Source: Bacillota bacterium
GTDB lineage: Bacteria > Bacillota > Clostridia > Lachnospirales > Lachnospiraceae
Direction of reading: 5' to 3'
Length of the DNA: 64,000 bases
NCBI GenBank assembly: GCA_023391695.1
Contig: JAEWAK010000007.1
Location: forward strand, 1-64,000
Part shown: one piece after another, positions 28,164 to 37,535 of the stretch
Layout: the number at the start of each line of letters is the position of its first letter
How positions within the stretch are numbered: the first letter of the stretch is position 1
Translations under genes and position numbers: made by a program
The notes under the pieces: generated by a model
Databases searched by the model: none
Told to the model about the DNA's origin: nothing
What the model saw: only the letters and a program-made list of their open reading frames with translations

Positions 28164-29297
28164 TTAGAATACTTCGTTTTGAAAATTAACAGAAATAACT
28201 TTTACTGATAATTTTCTTTTATCATCTTTAGAAGGTGTGAATATTTTATCACATATGATATCAATATTATTAAAGGTCCCATTATTTTCAATATCCAATG
28301 ACAACCTTTTTTTAACACACTCCGATATAGATTCCTTATGCCGAATTTTATTATTAATATATATATATATATTACACGGTAAATTCAAATTGTATATTGC
28401 CTCCAACTCGATTGTTATTCTTCTAGTGTTTTTTCCAAAAATCATAGAATATTTCTTACCAATCCATCCATCTGCATATCTAATTGGTAAGTTCGAGAAA
28501 ACCTTACGATGGACATATGCCATATACCTGCTGTATAATTTTCTGCTCATCCAATTATTTGCATATTTAGTATATAAGGTACTAGATTTATATAATTGAA
28601 TACCTAAAGGTTTCTCTATTCCGCTATACTTTTGCATTAAGGCGGTAATTTCCTTCAAGCGTTTATCGCCACCTGTACTAGTCTTCGTATCTCCGTATTC
28701 CCTAGAACAAGCAAAAATTTCTTCCACATATTTTATATCACTTACTAGAGCCAATTTAATCCATAAATCCCAATCCATACACCAATGCAAATTAACATCT
28801 ACATAACCAACTTCTTTTAAGTGCTTAGAACGAAAAAATGTAGCTGGTTGCATAATATAATCCCATACATTGACTAAAGTCCATAGATCAAATTCTTGAG
28901 TTGCTTCAAATATTTTCAACTTATTATCATTTTCATCTATAATATACCCATCGCCATATACCAATCCAAGCTTCTCATTTTTCTCAAATTCCTCTACTGC
29001 TCTAGCAATACAGCTTGGTTCATATATATCATCAGAATTTAGCCACGCAACTATTTCTCCCTTAGCCATTCTAAAACCCTTATTAATAGCATCACTTTGA
29101 CCATTATCTTTTTCTGAAATATATGTGAGTTTATCTTTGAATTTACTTACAATTTCATGTGTGTTGTCGGTTGAACCACCATCAATGATTATATATTCTA
29201 AGTTCTCATAATTTTGTGATAACACACTATCTATCGTTTTTTGAATGAATCTTCCTTGATTAAATGATGGCGTTATAATTGACACTAATGGTTTCAT
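28164..29297 (-). CDS. Family 2 glycosyltransferase with C-terminal beta module
   Basis: 377 residues. The GT-A domain (1-~220) has SIITPSFNQGRFIQKTIDSV, IIDGGSTDNT and AWLNSDD. A C-terminal ~90-residue module ends in FTPSKDDKRKLSVKV, which matches the ends of the proteins at 29294, 36318 and 32960. Its start overlaps the upstream gene by 4 bases. Sequence similarity to the GT2 parts of the 29294 and 36318 proteins marks it as a member of a duplicated set. Confidence 0.9.
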   Translation of the reverse strand: MKPLVSIITPSFNQGRFIQKTIDSVLSQNYENLEYIIIDGGSTDNTHEIVSKFKDKLTYISEKDNGQSDAINKGFRMAKGEIVAWLNSDDIYEPSCIARAVEEFEKNEKLGLVYGDGYIIDENDNKLKIFEATQEFDLWTLVNVWDYIMQPATFFRSKHLKEVGYVDVNLHWCMDWDLWIKLALVSDIKYVEEIFACSREYGDTKTSTGGDKRLKEITALMQKYSGIEKPLGIQLYKSSTLYTKYANNWMSRKLYSRYMAYVHRKVFSNLPIRYADGWIGKKYSMIFGKNTRRITIELEAIYNLNLPCNIYIYINNKIRHKESISECVKKRLSLDIENNGTFNNIDIICDKIFTPSKDDKRKLSVKVISVNFQNEVF

Positions 29298-31645
29298 ATA
29301 TGCTCCTCTCCCACTAAATCAAATTTAAATAATTGTATAGATAATTCTCGATTGTCATTGTTGATCCTTTTTTTGCTTGGACAGAAAGTTTTATTCATTA
29401 TTAATGTTATTTCATGTTTTCCCGGTATAATTGGAGTATTTAATTCTAATTTTTTATTAAATTCTCCCTTTTCCTTGATAACAATCTCATCAATAAATAT
29501 ATTATCTATTACTATCCTCATACAAGCGGAGTTTTTATATGGCCATAAATGCCTGCCTTCAATTAATATGCCTTTAGTTATATTCTCAGTCTCATAATCA
29601 AACTTATATAACTTAGATAACCAATTATCTTCATATTTTCCTTCAAAATTTTCTTTTTTTTCTTTTGCTACAATGTGCGGCCGAAATCGTCCTTTTAGAA
29701 TCATTCTTACACACTTTTTAAAATATGTATAATTAATTATATTGTACTTAATAAATAACCTTATAAAATTGAACTTAAATTTTTTACCTCTATTTCCCTT
29801 GCATATAAAATCAGCATATCCTTGTATCCAACTAATCGGGACAAAACCATAATATTTTTTAACTGTGGCACATATTTCACTATATACTTCATCTCTACGT
29901 GACAATGTTTTATTTTCTTCGTACATTCTTGAAGTTGCTATATAAACAGGAATATATGCGACTTTGCCCTTTTGAGCCATTCTTATCCATAATTCATAAT
30001 CCATACAAAGCTGAAGACTTTTATCTAACATCCCAACTTCTTCAACAAACTTTTTTGTAAAAAATGCTGTTGGTTGACAAATAATACACTGTTCTGCTAA
30101 TCGGCTTCTGCTAAACTTTTCAGTAAGATATCGTTCTATTATATTACTAGACTTGTCTATATAATATCCTTCTCCATATACCATATCTGTTGTAGGATGA
30201 TTTTTAAAATATTTCACCATTATAGATATAGCACCTTCTAAATAGGTATCATCTGAATTAAGCCAACCTATTATGCTTCCATGCGCCGCACTTATTCCCT
30301 TATTTACTGCATCAGCTTGTCCTTCATCTTTTTCAGATACCCAAGTTATACGATTTCCGTAACTTTTAAGAATATCCACAGTTTGATCAGTAGACCCTCC
30401 ATCAATAACTAAATATTCAATATTAGGATAGTCTTGATTTAATACACTTTCAATTGTTTCTTTAATAAACTCACCTTGATTATATGATGGAGTTATAATT
30501 GACACTAATGGTAATTCCTCGTATGTAGATTCTACATCTATTTTATTGTCATTATAAACCTTCTTAAGGCATTCAACGGTTTCCAGTGCACATTTTTTCC
30601 AAGAAAATATTTTTGTTCTTTCTTTACCCTTACTAATTAACATGGCTCTTAATTCTTTATCGTTTTCTAATATATTCAACTTTTCTGCAATATCTTCTGT
30701 GTTATAAGGATCAAAAATCAATGCACAGTCATCAACAACCTCTGGAATACTCCCACAGGAAGAACACGCAATTGCAACTCCGGATTTCATAGCTTCAACA
30801 AGTGGAATTCCAAAGCCTTCAAATAATGATGGAAAAACCATAATGGTAGCATTAGCAAATACACTTGGCATATCTTTTTGATCTACATATCCTAAATAAA
30901 TAATATCATTTTTTAGATTACTATCATTAATGTACTTCTCAATCGATTCTTTCTGTTGTTTCCCATCTCCGGTAAAAACTAATTTTAAATTAGTGCCATA
31001 TTTTTCTTTAAGAATTGAATATGATTTTAATAATGTAATATGATTTTTATGAGGCCATGTATTAGCAGGATAAAAAATATAATTAGATGCAATTGAATTA
31101 TTGATTTTTTTTAATGAATCTTGGTTTATATCGCTATCAAAACATCCATCAGCACTTAAATAAGTTACTGCTATTTTATCAGCTGGTATATTATACTTAT
31201 CTATAATTGTATCTTTCGAAAATTGTGATATTGTGATAATAGATGTTGCTTTATCTAAGGTCGATCTTGTAGATTTTTTTATCTCACTTAATACTTTTTT
31301 GGAGAAATATTGCGGAAAAAATTCGTGTTGTACATCTAATATAGAAACCACTGATGGAATCGAACAATTTTCAGGTGCCAAAAAAAATAGCGGACAGAAC
31401 ATTATATCTATTTTCATATAATCTATATAAAAATTCAGTTGAGCTTCTTTATCTGTTTTATTATCAATTTCATAAATTTTGATACTCTCTGAGTCTTGGA
31501 AAGAAGAAAACGCTATATTGTTTACAAAAACGGCAAGTTCAATTTCCTCAATCTTTCCCATTGCGTTTATTAGATTTCTGACATATTGTTCCGCTCCGCC
31601 TATTTTTCCCGGGTATAAGTTTTCAATATTTACTCCTATTATCAT
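29294..31645 (-). CDS. GT4-GT2 bifunctional glycosyltransferase with C-terminal beta module
   Basis: 783 residues. Residues 1-~365 are a GT-B family 4 transferase with NIENLYPGKIGGAEQYVRNL and the EX7E motif in FEGFGIPLVEA. Residues ~378-600 are a GT-A family 2 transferase with SIITPSYNQGEFIKETIESV, VIDGGSTDQT and GWLNSDD. The last ~90 residues are the shared module ending FCPSKKRINNDNRELSIQ. The fusion probably adds two consecutive sugars. The GT2 half is strikingly similar to the separate protein at 36318-37535, pointing to duplication and fusion within the operon. Confidence 0.9.
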   Translation of the reverse strand: MIIGVNIENLYPGKIGGAEQYVRNLINAMGKIEEIELAVFVNNIAFSSFQDSESIKIYEIDNKTDKEAQLNFYIDYMKIDIMFCPLFFLAPENCSIPSVVSILDVQHEFFPQYFSKKVLSEIKKSTRSTLDKATSIITISQFSKDTIIDKYNIPADKIAVTYLSADGCFDSDINQDSLKKINNSIASNYIFYPANTWPHKNHITLLKSYSILKEKYGTNLKLVFTGDGKQQKESIEKYINDSNLKNDIIYLGYVDQKDMPSVFANATIMVFPSLFEGFGIPLVEAMKSGVAIACSSCGSIPEVVDDCALIFDPYNTEDIAEKLNILENDKELRAMLISKGKERTKIFSWKKCALETVECLKKVYNDNKIDVESTYEELPLVSIITPSYNQGEFIKETIESVLNQDYPNIEYLVIDGGSTDQTVDILKSYGNRITWVSEKDEGQADAVNKGISAAHGSIIGWLNSDDTYLEGAISIMVKYFKNHPTTDMVYGEGYYIDKSSNIIERYLTEKFSRSRLAEQCIICQPTAFFTKKFVEEVGMLDKSLQLCMDYELWIRMAQKGKVAYIPVYIATSRMYEENKTLSRRDEVYSEICATVKKYYGFVPISWIQGYADFICKGNRGKKFKFNFIRLFIKYNIINYTYFKKCVRMILKGRFRPHIVAKEKKENFEGKYEDNWLSKLYKFDYETENITKGILIEGRHLWPYKNSACMRIVIDNIFIDEIVIKEKGEFNKKLELNTPIIPGKHEITLIMNKTFCPSKKRINNDNRELSIQLFKFDLVGEEHI

Positions 31646-31653
31646 GTGCTCAC

Positions 31654-32934
31654 CTATTTTATATATTTAATTTTTCTTAAAAATTTAATTATCTTATAAT
31701 TTAATATGTTTTCTAATCTTTCTGATAGATTTTTGTTAAAATTGATCAAATTACTTTTTTCTTTTGTTAATGTTTCATTTTCTTGTTTTAAAGAACTGTA
31801 CTCTTGCTCTAATTTCTTATTTTCTTCTTCTGCTTTAGTATATTGAAAACTAAGATTATCAATTCTAATTTGCATTTGTGCCCGTTCATTATCTTTTCGT
31901 TCAACAATATCTGTTAAAATGTTAATATTATTTAACCTGTCTTTTGCTTCTTTGTCAAGTTCTCTCACCATTGATGTTAATTTTTCAATATCTTTTAATC
32001 TATTATTACTATCATTTTCTATTTCAATAATAAATTCTTTTTTTATTTCAATTTCATTTAACAATGTCTGTACTCGATTTTGATATTTAATTAATTCATT
32101 TATAGTATGATTATAAGGAAGTAATTTCTGTTTTTTGTCTTCATTGTTTTTCTTGTTCAATGAAAATCCTATAGCCACATATTGTCTATTACCCTTATAT
32201 CCAATTCCTTCATAATAATGTGAATTCCAGAATTTCTCAATCTCTTCTTCCGTAATCATTAAATTGTCAAATACTTTACTCTCTTCTGATAATTCATCAC
32301 AAAAACAGGACAATATTTTTTTTATATCCTCGATTGAAAATGCTCCAACTGCATTTCTTTTTGATTCTTTCTCTGCCTTAATGTCACAAGTACATACTAA
32401 AGTTCCTTCCGGCTTTAACACTCTATATAATTCATTTATTGCCAAAATATAATTTGGATATGGTAAATGTTCAATAACTGAAGTTGTAGTTACAATATCA
32501 AAAGTACAATCTAAATAAGGCAGCTTCATTATATCACAAACTTCTAATGTAATTTTTTTATTAATTTCAAAGTAATTATCATCATTAAATCGCTTCATTA
32601 AGTTGATACTTTTTTCATCAAAATCAACTGCTGTTACATCTCCGCCCAAATTAGCCCATAGAAATGGCATAGAAGATACGCCGCATCCCGCATCTAATAC
32701 TTTGGCATTTTTAAATATAGCCTTCTTCATTTCACCAATAACGTAGGAGTATTCTAACTTACGAATTGGCCATTTATTATAATTTACATAAATCATATAT
32801 TCTGGATTATCTTTTGCTATTGGATAATCTTTATAAGCTTCACTTAATTTTCCAAAATATTCCGGAAGATATGTTTCATACTCATTAATTAATAAGCTGT
32901 ACTCTATTCCTTTAGGATTAGAAAACACTCTCAT
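31654..32934 (-). CDS. SAM-dependent methyltransferase with long C-terminal coiled coil
   Basis: 426 residues. A class I methyltransferase domain (about 65-230) has motif I VLDAGCGVSSMP, the acidic VTAVDFDE and the post-II TTTSVIEHLPYP. From about 260 to 410 the sequence is a continuous heptad-rich coiled coil (INELIKYQNRVQTLLNEI, then LEQEYSSLKQENETLTKE). It ends in a cationic amphipathic tail, FLRKIKYIK. The arrangement recalls WbdD of E. coli O9a, whose methyltransferase caps the polymer and whose coiled coil sets chain length before Wzm/Wzt export. Here a Wzm/Wzt pair lies just upstream in the same operon. No kinase domain is present. Confidence 0.88.
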   Translation of the reverse strand: MRVFSNPKGIEYSLLINEYETYLPEYFGKLSEAYKDYPIAKDNPEYMIYVNYNKWPIRKLEYSYVIGEMKKAIFKNAKVLDAGCGVSSMPFLWANLGGDVTAVDFDEKSINLMKRFNDDNYFEINKKITLEVCDIMKLPYLDCTFDIVTTTSVIEHLPYPNYILAINELYRVLKPEGTLVCTCDIKAEKESKRNAVGAFSIEDIKKILSCFCDELSEESKVFDNLMITEEEIEKFWNSHYYEGIGYKGNRQYVAIGFSLNKKNNEDKKQKLLPYNHTINELIKYQNRVQTLLNEIEIKKEFIIEIENDSNNRLKDIEKLTSMVRELDKEAKDRLNNINILTDIVERKDNERAQMQIRIDNLSFQYTKAEEENKKLEQEYSSLKQENETLTKEKSNLINFNKNLSERLENILNYKIIKFLRKIKYIK

Positions 32935-32959
32935 ATTTTACCCCTCTTTTCTATAATGG

Positions 32960-34210
32960 CTAAGCAAATTCTATTGTATCTATTTCTATTCCTACTCCAA
33001 GCATCCTTGAATCTTCTATCTTCAATTTTTCTTTAGGGCACCATAATATATTTGTATAGAATATTATCGAAAGAAAATCACCCTCTCTAACTTCATCACT
33101 TAATACAAGTTCTATTTTCCCTCTTTGTGATATCAAATCATATTTAAAGCATTCCTGTCCATTAATAGTTACTTCTAGGTACACACTATTCATGAACTCA
33201 TCAGGAAACTCATTTAAATAATAAAATACTATTTTCTTTACATTATGAGTTGAAACCTTAAGTAAACACTTTCCTTCCTTGGCACGCATCCAACGGTAAC
33301 GCGAATTTATATTTTTTTCTTCTTCATGAAAACCATACAAAAATACAATATTTTCATTTGGATAAAAATCAAATACACCTTCGCTCCCAGAACGTTGATT
33401 ATATAAACAGTTTCCCGAAGGGTGACCCGCTTTATGCTTTAAATTCACCCTCATTGGATTAAATAAAAATTCTGCAGTAGGAGGCAATAAAAATAAATTC
33501 CCTGTTAAATCTTTTCTTACAAAAAAGGCATTACACCCATTAATATTAGTACCAACTAATTGATATCCCTTTCGTTCTGCTAAAACTTCCAAAGCTTTTA
33601 AAGATGCTCCATGTTTATCAGTTCCATCCCAAATGTGTTCTGCATTATATGGCATGCACCACTCATAATCCGGTGGAAATTTACCATTATATTCCATAAT
33701 AACAACCCTTGGATTAACCTCGGAAATTGCATCAAAAATATAATAATCATTTCCATCAATATCAATACTTAATAGATCTATCTCACCCTCAAATTTTGCT
33801 TTTTGAAACAAATTATTAATATTATCTTTTGTTATAAATTCTTTCAAAACTGTTAGTTGTCCGGACTGAATTACACGAATAAATTTCTTGTTTATTTGTG
33901 TATAAGAATCCTCATCACATTCAATCCATAAGCCTTTCCAATCATGAAACAGAAGATAATGTGTATTACTTTCCAATCCATCTTGAACTCCAAACTCGAT
34001 AAATTTTTTATTCGTGGTCCCTATTCTATGAAAAATTTCTTGAATTATGCCATCTTCATCATTTTGCGAGTAAACTTTATATCCATAATTTTCTAATGCT
34101 TTCTCATTTTCCATTCTTCTAATTGTGCCAATATCCCAACTTATCCCTCCCCATAGCCACTTATCACTATATAAATCAGAAAAAATTGAATTTAAGTATT
34201 CTTTTTTCAT
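32960..34210 (-). CDS. FkbM-like methyltransferase with C-terminal beta module
   Basis: 416 residues. The middle portion (about 60-200) resembles the FkbM/Methyltransf_21 family: KFIEFGVQDGLESNTHYLL, LWIECDED and LLSIDIDGNDYYIF. The C-terminal part ends CPKEKLKIEDSRMLGVGIEI, the module also seen on three glycosyltransferases of the operon. It may O-methylate a sugar or act on a chain end. GGAG precedes the ATG and overlaps the stop of the Wzt-type gene, so the two are tightly coupled. Confidence 0.8.
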   Translation of the reverse strand: MKKEYLNSIFSDLYSDKWLWGGISWDIGTIRRMENEKALENYGYKVYSQNDEDGIIQEIFHRIGTTNKKFIEFGVQDGLESNTHYLLFHDWKGLWIECDEDSYTQINKKFIRVIQSGQLTVLKEFITKDNINNLFQKAKFEGEIDLLSIDIDGNDYYIFDAISEVNPRVVIMEYNGKFPPDYEWCMPYNAEHIWDGTDKHGASLKALEVLAERKGYQLVGTNINGCNAFFVRKDLTGNLFLLPPTAEFLFNPMRVNLKHKAGHPSGNCLYNQRSGSEGVFDFYPNENIVFLYGFHEEEKNINSRYRWMRAKEGKCLLKVSTHNVKKIVFYYLNEFPDEFMNSVYLEVTINGQECFKYDLISQRGKIELVLSDEVREGDFLSIIFYTNILWCPKEKLKIEDSRMLGVGIEIDTIEFA

Positions 34211-34215
34211 TGTTA

Positions 34216-35424
34216 CTACTCCTTTATCTGTATTACATCAGATGGTAAATATATTTCTCCGCCAAAATTAGCCAGTCCCTCTGATATTACCTGGAACTTA
34301 CCAGCTTTTTCTTTCCATGAGTATACTACCTGTGGATTTCTCTTATTTTCAACTGCAGCAATTGAAACCGTATATTCACCCTCGCTTAAATTGAGCGGGA
34401 GTTCAAAATAAATTTTTAAATTACCATTAACAAAAGATAAATTTTGGTTAAGCCAATTAGAATTACTACCATAAATTATAGTGCCAATTTTATTTTTAAT
34501 TTGTATACCGACACATACATTATTCTTAACGACCTTTGATTCATATTCAATATATATCTTACAAAACTCACCAATAAAAAATACATCCTTTTGCTCGTCT
34601 ATCAAATTAGTAATTTTACATTTAACTAATTCAACACTTTTATCACCAAATTCTATATTTTTTGAATCCCAAACTTTAGTTTCTTGTTTCATTCCCTTAC
34701 TATATTCCAAAGCTTGATACATTTCTAAAATATCACTTGGTTGACCTTGACTTAATAGTTTCCCTTTATCAATCAATATAGCACGGTCACAAAAATTAAC
34801 TATCGGGGCCGGATCATGAGATACCATTATAATAGTCACTCCTTGCTCTTTCATTTTTCGCAATCTATCATAACACTTTTGCTGAAAAAATACGTCACCA
34901 ACAGATAAAGCTTCATCAACAATATATATATCTGGATCTAAACAAGCATATAAAGCAAATGCCAGGCGTACATACATTCCGGAAGAATATGTTTTAACAG
35001 GACTATTAATATGCTCTCCAATATCTGCAAATTCAATAATATCTTGAAGCTTTTCACTGATTTCCTGATGAGAAAATCCCTGCATACTGGCACTATTGAA
35101 AATATTCTGTATACCTGTAAGTTCAGGATGAAATCCAGTTCCAAGCTCCAAAAGTGATAAAATCTTACCATGAATAGATATTTTTCCAGCTGTTTGATAT
35201 AAAGCTCCACATATAAGCTTTAATAAAGTACTTTTGCCCGCTCCATTTGCACCAATGATACCAACTGCTTCCCCTTTTTTTATTTCAAGATTAATATTAT
35301 TTAAAGCCCAGTACTCTTTATGTAAACTTTTCCCAAGAACAGGTTCAATAAATCTATGGTAATCTTTTTTATATATTTTAAATATTTTTGATAAATTTTC
35401 AATTTTAATCATAGTATCCATCAT
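34216..35424 (-). CDS. Polysaccharide ABC exporter ATPase (Wzt-type, with C-terminal domain)
   Basis: 402 residues. The ATPase domain (1-~240) has Walker A GANGAGKST, signature YSSGMYVRLAFAL and Walker B DIYIVDEAL. Residues ~250-402 form a Wzt-C-like beta domain (YSWKEKAGKFQV near the end). In E. coli O9a the equivalent domain binds the capped, non-reducing end of the polymer. It overlaps the permease gene by 4 bases. The coiled-coil methyltransferase and FkbM-like genes follow directly. The second ATPase at 43149 lacks this C-terminal domain. Confidence 0.93.
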   Translation of the reverse strand: MMDTMIKIENLSKIFKIYKKDYHRFIEPVLGKSLHKEYWALNNINLEIKKGEAVGIIGANGAGKSTLLKLICGALYQTAGKISIHGKILSLLELGTGFHPELTGIQNIFNSASMQGFSHQEISEKLQDIIEFADIGEHINSPVKTYSSGMYVRLAFALYACLDPDIYIVDEALSVGDVFFQQKCYDRLRKMKEQGVTIIMVSHDPAPIVNFCDRAILIDKGKLLSQGQPSDILEMYQALEYSKGMKQETKVWDSKNIEFGDKSVELVKCKITNLIDEQKDVFFIGEFCKIYIEYESKVVKNNVCVGIQIKNKIGTIIYGSNSNWLNQNLSFVNGNLKIYFELPLNLSEGEYTVSIAAVENKRNPQVVYSWKEKAGKFQVISEGLANFGGEIYLPSDVIQIKE

Positions 35425-36206
35425 ATTAAATCCCTAATCTCCTGAGCATATTTACGTAGAAATAAGAATCCGATAACATTACTTATAATTGTAAAACATA
35501 CCATCTTAATAAAATCCATAGCAGGTGGAATTTGTCCGAAAACTATTATTTGCTGAAGTGCATTTATATAAGGATAAGCTGGATTTATGTTTATTAAACC
35601 TAAAAATTGTGATGGTAATATTTCTTTAACATATACTATAGGTGTTATCCACATCCATATCATAATCAATACACCAATAATTTGTGTTGTATCTCTGAAG
35701 AATACATTTAAAGTAGATAAAAATATCGATAAACCGAATCCAAATAATATAAATAATATTAGTATTACCGGAACTATCATCCAGTACAAGCTTACACTTT
35801 TTAAAATTATAATTCCATATATAAAAATTAATAGATAATTAATAATACAGCTAAAATATGTAGATAAAGCTTTTTGAGCCAGGAAAACTATTTCCGGAAC
35901 TGGTAGTTTCTTTAAAAATGAACTATTTTCGATAAAAGTATTAGTTCCTCTATTTATACATTCTTGAAAAGCCAGCCATCCAAACATACCGGCGCAAAGA
36001 TATAGAGAAAAACTGCCGGTGCTATCCAAAGTGTCTAATTTAGCTTTCATAATGTTAGAAAATACGAAAGTATATACAATTATCTGAAACAATGGATTTA
36101 ATATATTCCAAAAGAATCCCATAGATGAGCCTGCATAGCGGAATTTCAATTCGCCAATTGCATTTGCTAATATATAGTCTTTATATTCAAATAATGATTT
36201 TATCAT
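35421..36206 (-). CDS. Polysaccharide ABC exporter permease (Wzm/TagG-type)
   Basis: 261 residues with six predicted spans, ABC-2 type. The N-terminal amphipathic segment and FRYAGSSMGFFWNILNPLFQ are hallmarks of Wzm/TagG permeases. GGAGG precedes the ATG. It partners the overlapping Wzt-type ATPase to export undecaprenyl-linked polysaccharide from the cytoplasm. A 111-base gap separates it from the upstream glycosyltransferase gene. Confidence 0.93.
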   Translation of the reverse strand: MIKSLFEYKDYILANAIGELKFRYAGSSMGFFWNILNPLFQIIVYTFVFSNIMKAKLDTLDSTGSFSLYLCAGMFGWLAFQECINRGTNTFIENSSFLKKLPVPEIVFLAQKALSTYFSCIINYLLIFIYGIIILKSVSLYWMIVPVILILFILFGFGLSIFLSTLNVFFRDTTQIIGVLIMIWMWITPIVYVKEILPSQFLGLININPAYPYINALQQIIVFGQIPPAMDFIKMVCFTIISNVIGFLFLRKYAQEIRDLI

Positions 36207-36317
36207 CTGTTATCCCTCCAATATAACAACTGTAACTATTATAAAGTTTATGCACTGTTTTTCATTATACACTACCACTTTATAAAAGGCAATTTAAAAT
36301 GGCTATGAAATTAAACG

Positions 36318-37535
36318 CTATATGATAAAATCTAAAGTATACAATTTAAAAGTTAATTTACGCTTATCTGCAATAATATGAAGATCGTTTGGGCAATAAG
36401 TAAAATCCATCATTAGCTCCAAAGTATGTGTACCACTACATATAAATTCTTCTAAGATTATTTCTTTATGAAATTCCCCAATCTCATCCAAAAAGGTTAT
36501 ACCTTTTATAACCCCATCAATATATATCATTATCTCTAAATTCTTATTTATTGGCCAAATATGATTTCCTAATAATAAAATTTTATTACTTGGATTTTTC
36601 AATTTTTTATTACATTTATATTTATCTGATAACCATCCATCATAATATTTTCCCGAAAATCTATTAATATACTTTTCTTTATGAGATAATAAAATTCTAA
36701 ATTCTCTAATAATACGAGTTAAATATTTTATATCAAATTTCAAGTAGTATTTCACCATTAAAAGCAAAAGATATATATTTCTTTTTTCATTATTTAAATG
36801 TAATGAATAGCCATATACCCAAATAAGAGGGACATAACCATAATATTTATTTAGAGTATAACACACTTCTTCATTCACTTCTAATTTTCTGGACAACGTC
36901 TTATTTTCATTGTACATTCTTGATGCTGCTAAATATTTGGAAGTATACCTAATACATCCGTTCTGAGCTATCTTTATCCATAATTCATAGTCCATACATA
37001 GATTTAGGTTCTTATCAAGTAATCCGACTTGCTTAACTATATAATTAGTAAAAAATGCAGCAGGCTGACAAATAATACATGTCTCAGATAACCTCTTAGC
37101 ATTAAAACGCTCAGTATTGTATCTGTCAATTATCTTACTGTTCTTATCTATAAAATACCCTTCACCATATACCATATCAGTTTCAGGGTGTTTATTCATA
37201 AAATTCACTACATGGTTTATTGCTCCTTCAGTATAAATATCGTCAGAATTTAACCACCCAATTATCGATCCTTTTGCCAAATTAATGCCTTTGTTTACAG
37301 CATCAGCTTGTCCATCATCTTTTTCAGATATCCAGTTAAGTTTTCCTTCATAACTCTTTAGTATACTAATAGTTTCATCTGTCGATCCGCCATCAATAAC
37401 CCAATACTCAATATTAGGATAATTCTGATTCAATACGCTTTCAATTGTTTCTCGAATAAATTTTCCTTGATTAAAAGAGGGAGTAATAATTGTAACCAGT
37501 GGTAGATTACCATTTAAATTCTTATCTATTATCAT
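36318..37535 (-). CDS. Family 2 glycosyltransferase with C-terminal beta module
   Basis: 405 residues. The GT-A domain has TIITPSFNQGKFIRETIESV, VIDGGSTDET and GWLNSDD; the C-terminal module ends YCPNDLHIIADKRKLTFKL. It is closely similar along its whole length to the GT2 half plus module of the 29294-31645 fusion, including ICQPAAFFT against ICQPTAFFT and SRMYNENKTLSR against SRMYEENKTLSR. It overlaps the upstream gene by 14 bases. Donor and acceptor unknown. Confidence 0.92.
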   Translation of the reverse strand: MIIDKNLNGNLPLVTIITPSFNQGKFIRETIESVLNQNYPNIEYWVIDGGSTDETISILKSYEGKLNWISEKDDGQADAVNKGINLAKGSIIGWLNSDDIYTEGAINHVVNFMNKHPETDMVYGEGYFIDKNSKIIDRYNTERFNAKRLSETCIICQPAAFFTNYIVKQVGLLDKNLNLCMDYELWIKIAQNGCIRYTSKYLAASRMYNENKTLSRKLEVNEEVCYTLNKYYGYVPLIWVYGYSLHLNNEKRNIYLLLLMVKYYLKFDIKYLTRIIREFRILLSHKEKYINRFSGKYYDGWLSDKYKCNKKLKNPSNKILLLGNHIWPINKNLEIMIYIDGVIKGITFLDEIGEFHKEIILEEFICSGTHTLELMMDFTYCPNDLHIIADKRKLTFKLYTLDFII

